NCBI GenBank assembly: GCA_018238825.1
Contig: JABCSP010000130.1
Coordinates: 1-6,283, forward strand
Length of the DNA: 6,283 nucleotides
Direction: 5' to 3'
Source: Candidatus Thorarchaeota archaeon
Lineage (GTDB): Archaea > Asgardarchaeota > Thorarchaeia > Thorarchaeales > Thorarchaeaceae
Shown: positions 1 through 4,618 of the stretch, in pieces
Layout: each line of letters begins with the position of its first letter
Numbering within the stretch: the stretch's first letter is position 1
The notes under the pieces: model-generated
What the model was told of the DNA's origin: nothing
Database searches by the model: none
Seen by the model: the letters and a program-made list of their open reading frames with translations, nothing else
Made by a program: the position numbers and the translations under genes

Positions 1-35
1 GGATAAGATTAGTATCTGTAACAAAGAGTTCAGAT

Positions 36-1259
36 ATGAAAACGCAAAAGAGTGAACTTAGGAAAGAGGTCAAAGAAATCATTGCAGACCTCTTGGGATA
101 CAGCGCAACATTGCAAACTAAAATTAATGTTCATAGCACAGCAGTAACAAATTGGGATACCCTTGCCCTAAGATCAGATGGTCCAACAGCAGAGGCTCAT
201 GAGCCGCTATTGCGCTTGATACGCGGTGAGCTCAATATTCTTAGATATGATCCAATTCGAGAATTATGCATAAATCTTTCATCAGTTGAAGACCCAGGAC
301 ATCCTACATTAGATGATTTCAATCAAGTTTCTGATTTTCAAGGTACAAGAATTGCATATTATGAAATGCATCGAATCGAGCCGCTCCTGAATGAATGCTT
401 CATCCCAACGCTAAGAAAGCTAGGATTACGCTATCGATATATTTTCACACCACGTCAGCGTCCCGGAGTTCTCTCAGAGGGACTTGTTGAGAGAATGATT
501 TTGACTGAGAAGGATATTCGAGGTTGTACAGTACACGTGGAACCTAATACATCGCAAGGACCCAATCCACGTCAATTCCGGAAAGGCTCCTATGAAGCTG
601 TTGTCGAAGACGAAATTGTATCATTGAATCTAAATCACTTTGACTTGGAAAGTGGGGATTGGCTTTCTAATACTCAACAGGAGGTACCTAGAGAAAAACA
701 AAAGGATAGTCTTCTAATTCAGCGCTCAACAATTTCTGATGATAATAAACCATTCTCACTCACAACAAGACAACTTGAAATTATAGGCCTTCTATGGGGT
801 ATGAATGGACCCCGAAGTCAGAGAAAATTCATTCTCGAACGTGTAAACTATCCCAATCAAACGGCAAATAGAATGCTACGAGAAATGTTAGATGGTCAAG
901 TAGTGAGAATGTTATATTTACCTGCACTTGAGTTTTGTAGTTTGCCGGATGGATTAATAGCATACGCTAACTGTAGTGACAGAAGATCCAGAGATAGGTT
1001 TGTTGACCATATCATAGAATCACAATCTTTTGCACGCATTCGTATTGGTGATTCCAACGATGTTCTGGCACACATTCGTGTCCCCTTGAAGAATAGTGAT
1101 TACGTAGCTGGTGATCTTAAAGAGAAGATAGGTGAATTTTCGGACCATTATTTCACTGCCAGATTGCGTTCAACTAATACCTACAAAATTGCAACTCTGC
1201 ACAAGCTAAGAAAACCAAAGACCAGAAAGTGGATAGATCCATGGAAAGACACTATTTGA
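36..1259 (+). CDS. Putative winged-helix transcriptional regulator with Lrp/AsnC-like C-terminal domain (407 aa)
   Basis: I do not recognise a named family over the full length. The C-terminal part is the most readable. Residues about 243-293 (starting SLTTRQLEIIGLLW) look like a winged helix-turn-helix. Residues about 305-385 follow an Lrp/AsnC-type sensing pattern: a strand (GLIAYANC), a helix, a strand (ARIRIGDSNDVLAHIRV), a second helix and a last strand (FTARLRST). The tail is basic (KLRKPKTRKW). The N-terminal 240 residues match nothing I know and have no signal peptide or membrane segment, so a cytoplasmic DNA-binding regulator is inferred. The ATG at 36 is the first start in frame, but the frame is open to the window edge (no stop in bases 3-35) and there is no clear ribosome binding site, so the true start could lie upstream. 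It converges on the nuclease gene with one base between stops, so it is not part of that operon. Confidence 0.7.
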   Translation: MKTQKSELRKEVKEIIADLLGYSATLQTKINVHSTAVTNWDTLALRSDGPTAEAHEPLLRLIRGELNILRYDPIRELCINLSSVEDPGHPTLDDFNQVSDFQGTRIAYYEMHRIEPLLNECFIPTLRKLGLRYRYIFTPRQRPGVLSEGLVERMILTEKDIRGCTVHVEPNTSQGPNPRQFRKGSYEAVVEDEIVSLNLNHFDLESGDWLSNTQQEVPREKQKDSLLIQRSTISDDNKPFSLTTRQLEIIGLLWGMNGPRSQRKFILERVNYPNQTANRMLREMLDGQVVRMLYLPALEFCSLPDGLIAYANCSDRRSRDRFVDHIIESQSFARIRIGDSNDVLAHIRVPLKNSDYVAGDLKEKIGEFSDHYFTARLRSTNTYKIATLHKLRKPKTRKWIDPWKDTI

Positions 1260-1260
1260 C

Positions 1261-2256
1261 CTAGAGCCATTGTTCAAGGGTTGACTGACGATTTCCAAAA
1301 GAACGCCATAGATTGGTTAATTTCTGAGTAGTTATTTCAGCACGTTCTGTGGGCATAACGGTTTCAAGAGCTCGAAGAACTTTGGGAATCAAGGGAGGTT
1401 TCAACTTGAACTCCATCTTATCTGCAGACATATAGGAGGGCTCATCAAATACTTCTCTAGCCTCGATATACTCAACTCGTTCACTAGGTAGAAATCCTCT
1501 TGCCTTAAGCAAACCTTCGAGACCTCCATGTTTTTGCAGGAGCACGGAACCCCGCCGTGGTCCTATTCCTTTGACACCCTCCTTATGAAAATCACATCCA
1601 CAAACTATTGCGAGGTCTCTAAGATGCTCAAGATCTAACTGAAGATGATTCTCGAAATCACTGAGGGATGCTCTCAGAATCTTACTATTAGACAACTGCA
1701 TTTGTTTTGTTACGTGAGGGCTGCCAAATAGAAGTGCATCTGAATCATTAGAAACCACGGTATTAACAACTCCATCTCTACACAATACAGCAGCAAACAT
1801 TTCGGCTTCTGATGGAGAAGTTAACACAGGAACACCGACTATTCTTCCGAGGTCTCTCATATGCTCTGCAGCAAAGTAAGCCCGAAGAGCAGGACTCTTC
1901 CATAGTACTGTGGCAAGATCTTCATCATAGGGATCTCTGTCTATCTGGAATTGTTTGTAAAGCTCAGAGGCTTTTTGAACTAAGCCGGGGTTTGGTTTTC
2001 GTTTCATAGTTTCTGGAGGTCCATCAAATACAAACACAGGCAGGACATGATTACTCAGAGTAATCTTAACAAGACTGACAAAAAGCCCGACATGTGTAAG
2101 GGGTAGTCGACCTTCTTGTCTGGGGCTTTGACGAATCACCGAGAGCCGACGAGAAAGATAATTTGGGACGTCAATAGCTATTGTTCCAGGTGAAATTTCT
2201 GAGGAAGATTGCCATTTCCACGGAATGATGTCATCACCCCAATTCTTCACACCCAC
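1261..2256 (-). CDS. FEN1-like flap endonuclease (XPG/Rad2 family) with C-terminal PIP box (331 aa)
   Basis: Structure-specific 5' nuclease; family members cut 5' flaps in Okazaki-fragment maturation and repair. The family's metal-binding acidic residues are all visible (numbering from the GTG at 2256): D29 (IAID), D78 (VFDG), E150 and E152 (PSEAE), D171 and D173 (NDSDALLFG), D222 (CGCDF). A helix-hairpin-helix GVKGIGPRRG follows at about 227-236. The protein ends in QSTLEQWL, a canonical PCNA-interacting box at the extreme C terminus. Length is close to the usual archaeal FEN1 size of about 340. The start is GTG 2256 rather than GTG 2265: it gives the conserved MGVK N terminus and has GGTGAT four bases upstream. 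The sequence is divergent from textbook archaeal FEN1 (SEAEMFAA where SEGEAQAA is usual; an unusual arch region at about 85-130), so it may be a paralogue rather than the housekeeping copy. Last gene of the minus-strand operon. Confidence 0.93.
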   Translation of the reverse strand: MGVKNWGDDIIPWKWQSSSEISPGTIAIDVPNYLSRRLSVIRQSPRQEGRLPLTHVGLFVSLVKITLSNHVLPVFVFDGPPETMKRKPNPGLVQKASELYKQFQIDRDPYDEDLATVLWKSPALRAYFAAEHMRDLGRIVGVPVLTSPSEAEMFAAVLCRDGVVNTVVSNDSDALLFGSPHVTKQMQLSNSKILRASLSDFENHLQLDLEHLRDLAIVCGCDFHKEGVKGIGPRRGSVLLQKHGGLEGLLKARGFLPSERVEYIEAREVFDEPSYMSADKMEFKLKPPLIPKVLRALETVMPTERAEITTQKLTNLWRSFGNRQSTLEQWL

Positions 2257-2260
2257 AATA

Positions 2261-2268
2261 ATCACCTT
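2261..2268 (-). promoter_or_regulatory. Ribosome binding site of the FEN1-like gene
   Basis: Read on the minus strand, AAGGTGAT ends four bases before the GTG at 2256. GGTGA is complementary to the conserved 16S rRNA 3' end (UCACC). The site overlaps the stop codon of the preceding RecA-like gene (TGA, 2264-2262) and also contains the alternative GTG at 2265, so it decides in favour of the downstream start and suggests translational coupling. Confidence 0.7.
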
Positions 2269-2978
2269 ATACTACGAATTCCTTTAGATCCAATCTTTAC
2301 AATTACACCAGGCGGCGTTAATGGAAGAGCACAACGTTCTACTAAGATTCTTACAACATCATCGCCTTGACGAAGTCGATCAACCTGTACAACACTATCC
2401 ACCGCGTGAGATAGAACATTACCGCCAATTGGGATGGGTTGCCCAGAGGTCCAATTTCGCGATGAATGATCTGTAATCATAACATGAGTATCAAGTTCAT
2501 TTATCACTCTTCTAATTGAGTCGAGTGCTCCAAACAGATTCCTCTGACGGCCCTTAGTTCCTGGAGCACCAGTTAGATTGAGAGCTCCAGTCAGATTGTC
2601 AAGAACTACAATTGAAACCTCCCCGAAGTTTTGTATCATCTCAATTTTCTCAACAATATCAGCAAGACCTAAGACCTGTGCTACAACAATCTTCGCGAGG
2701 ACCTGCGATGCTTCGTCTTTTGATTGACAAAGAGATTTCACAAGAGCAGTACTATAATTCGTTCCTGAATCAAGAAAGACACAAGAAGCTGTTTTCATCT
2801 TTGCCGCGGATACAATAACAGTATGAGCTAGAAAGCTCAATGGTGCTCTCTCCGGACCATGAAATAGACTGATCTGTTGAGGGACGAACAACCCACCAAT
2901 TGTATTGTTCAAGATTCTCGGTCGTAAACGAATTTGGGGTTCAGTGATTGTATCTATAGATTCAAGCGGCAGTCTCAA
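2262..2978 (-). CDS. RadA/RadB-like RecA-fold protein with degenerate Walker A (about 238 aa)
   Basis: The fold follows archaeal RadB/RadA (KaiC-Rad55 superfamily). Numbering from a TTG at 2999: the P-loop position at 48-55 reads GPERAPLS, without the GK[T/S] that binds ATP phosphates. A beta-2-like strand (CVFLDSGTNYS) follows at 73-83. Walker B is SIVVLDNLT at 129-137 with D134. Then come an ITDHSSRN segment (175-182), where RecA-like proteins have their DNA-binding loop region, and IGGNVLSHAVD (191-201), matching the GG..L.H motif of RadA-type proteins. It probably cannot bind or hydrolyse ATP normally and may act as a structural partner of the intact ATPase two genes upstream (inference). 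There is no frameshift through the P-loop. Start: TTG 2978 is preferred because AGGAGG lies 12 bases upstream; TTG 2999 has no visible ribosome binding site. The stop TGA overlaps GTG 2265 and lies 5 bases before the chosen nuclease start. Confidence 0.82.
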   Translation of the reverse strand: MRLPLESIDTITEPQIRLRPRILNNTIGGLFVPQQISLFHGPERAPLSFLAHTVIVSAAKMKTASCVFLDSGTNYSTALVKSLCQSKDEASQVLAKIVVAQVLGLADIVEKIEMIQNFGEVSIVVLDNLTGALNLTGAPGTKGRQRNLFGALDSIRRVINELDTHVMITDHSSRNWTSGQPIPIGGNVLSHAVDSVVQVDRLRQGDDVVRILVERCALPLTPPGVIVKIGSKGIRSIR

Positions 2979-3915
2979 CGGGTTTCTCAACCTCCTCAAG
3001 TAAAGAGTAATTTCGGTTCAATAGAACGTCAGATTCTGTACCTTGCTCTAATTGTTCAACTAGTAATCCAGGAGCATCCATATCGGGAACTAAAACTACT
3101 AACCCTGATATTGTTGGGAATACCGTCATTCTTGTTGGTGCAAGGGAGAGCAACTCAGTGATTGATTTCTCATCTCGTGCTAGACGATATGTTTCCATTT
3201 TCAATCCATTCTGTGAATCAATTATCGGAATCATCTGAATAGCTTCAGCAAGGAGTGGAGATGTATTTCCCTTTGTTTCAATCCCAAGTTCATTGATCAA
3301 GTTGATGACTTGGTCAAACTTTGCTGAAATAAAGAGCACATCACAATCAACATAGCAAGTTAGTGAAACAGGCAGTAGGGGCCGGTCACGCATCATTTGA
3401 ATTACCTTTTCTCTTGTGTCCTTCCCAAGAAGTAAAATATTGTGAGCGGAGTTCAATTTGAATGACTCACCATCACCAACCGGAATAACTCTCTGTCGGA
3501 TACCATTCAATGAACCCGTAGTTTGCATCTGTGAGATGAATTGTATAAATTGAGTACTGAGTGAACCGGGGTCCTTAATGAAAGAACAAATCCCTGCTGT
3601 TGTGCCTGCTACAATTCCAGCAAAAATCAGCCCGTACGGTAGCACAATGACAAATGCAACCACTACCAGATAGCTGATAGCTGCATAACCAAAGACATTG
3701 AGGATTAGTCTAGTTGGAGAGTCCTCTGATACTCGATTGACAATGAGTAGTAGGACCACTGTCAGAACAATGACCACAAGTAGAGGAGAGAAGTTTCCAA
3801 GTCTGAAAGCTAAAACAATAGATACAACTGAAGCAAGTAACTCAGTACCCGCAACCAACGCAATGGCACCAGCAACTGCATATCCAATTAATTTTATCAT
3901 TCCTTTTCCAAGCAT
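2962..3915 (-). CDS. Unknown integral membrane protein with C-terminal soluble domain (317 aa)
   Basis: I do not recognise the family. From the ATG at 3915, hydrophobic stretches lie at about residues 8-37 (one long or two short segments), 43-60, 70-93 and 94-113, giving roughly four membrane passes in the first 115 residues. A soluble part of about 200 residues follows, with alternating strands and helices: HNILLLGKD, LTCYVDCDVLFISAKFDQVINLINELG, MTVFPTISGLVVLVPD. It ends in an acidic tail (LLEEVEKPVETAA). No catalytic motif was spotted. Start: the frame opens back to an ATG at 3984, but that would overlap the preceding gene by 65 bases and put a charged, non-conserved-looking leader before the first membrane segment. 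ATG 3915 lies four bases after the preceding stop, with AAGGGG nine bases upstream. It sits between the two RecA-like genes, so it may anchor or regulate them at the membrane (inference). Confidence 0.8.
   Translation of the reverse strand: MLGKGMIKLIGYAVAGAIALVAGTELLASVVSIVLAFRLGNFSPLLVVIVLTVVLLLIVNRVSEDSPTRLILNVFGYAAISYLVVVAFVIVLPYGLIFAGIVAGTTAGICSFIKDPGSLSTQFIQFISQMQTTGSLNGIRQRVIPVGDGESFKLNSAHNILLLGKDTREKVIQMMRDRPLLPVSLTCYVDCDVLFISAKFDQVINLINELGIETKGNTSPLLAEAIQMIPIIDSQNGLKMETYRLARDEKSITELLSLAPTRMTVFPTISGLVVLVPDMDAPGLLVEQLEQGTESDVLLNRNYSLLEEVEKPVETAA
2991..2996 (-). promoter_or_regulatory. Shine-Dalgarno AGGAGG for the degenerate RecA-like gene
   Basis: The minus strand reads AGGAGGTTGAG inside the last codons of the membrane-protein gene (coding L-E-E-V-E). 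It is the strongest such site in the window and lies 12 bases before TTG 2978. TTG 2999 lies upstream of it and TTG 2990 abuts it, so neither is well placed to use it. This supports the shorter start and an overlap of about 17 bases with the preceding gene. Confidence 0.5.
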
Positions 3916-3919
3916 AATA

Positions 3920-4618
3920 TCAAACCCCTTCAGAAATTTGAGAATGGAATATTCTAGGAATAATCGTGAGGACTCCCGTATCATCCACCCTTAGTTGTGC
4001 GGTCTCTTGTTCAGTATCCTCATCCTTTCGAATTATGTGTGTGAGAGACCCCGACAGGTCCTTATTGAGACAGAGGTCGTGATCTATCCATTTTGAAATA
4101 GTGCTATGATGCACAGCACGATTACCAGAAGAATCACCCAACATTCGAGTTTCACTGATGATCACAATGTCCAATTCACTTGAGCTCACTATTCCTGCAA
4201 GAGTTGGAAGGGCATCTTCAACGATCTCTTGACCCCAAAGAGTTGGGTCTTCGCGAGCCATATCCAAGACTCTTGTAATTGGGTCAATCACTATCAAAGA
4301 TGGAAGATTTGAATCGGGAAGTGTTCGAATCAGTTCTAATAACTCAGACTGGTCATCGGTCATTGTGATTGTGACATTTTCCACTTTCCCATCAGAGGAG
4401 TCAATGTTCCTCTTGAGATAACTTACGAAGCTCTTCTTTCCATCAGTGTTGATCCACTCAACTCTACCATGCTTCGAAGCATCACTCGCAAGTGCACAAG
4501 CAAGTAGCGTCTTTCCACTTCCAGCACTTCCCCAAAGATGAACGAGACCTCTTAGACCTAAGGAGGTCATCAAACTTCTAAACACCAGCTGATCCACTCT
4601 CCCCCTTGGGATGAGCAT
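3920..4618 (-). CDS. RadB/KaiC-like RecA-fold ATPase with intact P-loop (232 aa)
   Basis: The Walker A motif GSAGSGKT is at residues 30-37. A RecA-type beta-2 motif (WINTDGKKSF) is at 55-64, and Walker B (SLIVIDPIT) at 107-115 with D112. A further strand (LDIVIISETR) at 149-158 ends near a sensor-like position. The length of 232 residues is typical of a single RecA core such as archaeal RadB, without the N-terminal helix-hairpin-helix domain of RadA. It is therefore a probable ATP-dependent recombination mediator or a motor/switch for its neighbours; the substrate is unknown. The predicted start ATG 4618 overlaps the preceding gene by 41 bases, with GAAGG only two bases upstream; GTG 4597, just after a GGGGGAG stretch, is an alternative giving 225 residues. 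The stop lies four bases before the next gene. This ATPase and the P-loop-less relative two genes downstream may form an asymmetric pair. Confidence 0.87.
   Translation of the reverse strand: MLIPRGRVDQLVFRSLMTSLGLRGLVHLWGSAGSGKTLLACALASDASKHGRVEWINTDGKKSFVSYLKRNIDSSDGKVENVTITMTDDQSELLELIRTLPDSNLPSLIVIDPITRVLDMAREDPTLWGQEIVEDALPTLAGIVSSSELDIVIISETRMLGDSSGNRAVHHSTISKWIDHDLCLNKDLSGSLTHIIRKDEDTEQETAQLRVDDTGVLTIIPRIFHSQISEGV
3925..3930 (-). promoter_or_regulatory. Probable ribosome binding site of the membrane-protein gene
   Basis: AAGGGG on the minus strand, within the last codons of the RecA-like ATPase gene, lies nine bases before ATG 3915. It is a weaker match than AGGAGG or GGTGAT but well spaced, and favours ATG 3915 over ATG 3984. 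Confidence 0.4.

Noticed and set aside
1200..1345. T-rich stretches around the convergent junction as terminators for either transcript
   Set aside because: The runs are short, interrupted and inside coding sequence; no hairpin or convincing archaeal poly-T tract was seen.
1812..2009. Plus-strand open frame opposite the FEN1-like gene
   Set aside because: It is antisense to a well-supported nuclease with conserved catalytic residues, and its translation has no recognisable domain.
2835..2858. Frameshift or sequencing error destroying the P-loop of the second RecA-like protein
   Set aside because: RecA-like motifs run continuously in one frame on both sides of the site, and no lysine-bearing GKT is visible in that segment; substitution is simpler than an error.
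2612..3161. Two plus-strand open frames (2612-2818 and 2934-3161) opposite the degenerate RecA-like and membrane-protein genes
   Set aside because: Shadows of real minus-strand genes; low-complexity translations with no motif and no ribosome binding context.
3916..3984. Longer start (ATG 3984) for the four-pass membrane protein
   Set aside because: It would overlap the RecA-like ATPase by 65 bases and add a charged leader, while ATG 3915 is four bases after that gene's stop with a spaced ribosome binding site.
3698..3994. Plus-strand open frame opposite the membrane segments
   Set aside because: Antisense of the hydrophobic region of the minus-strand gene; Ser/Thr-rich shadow translation.
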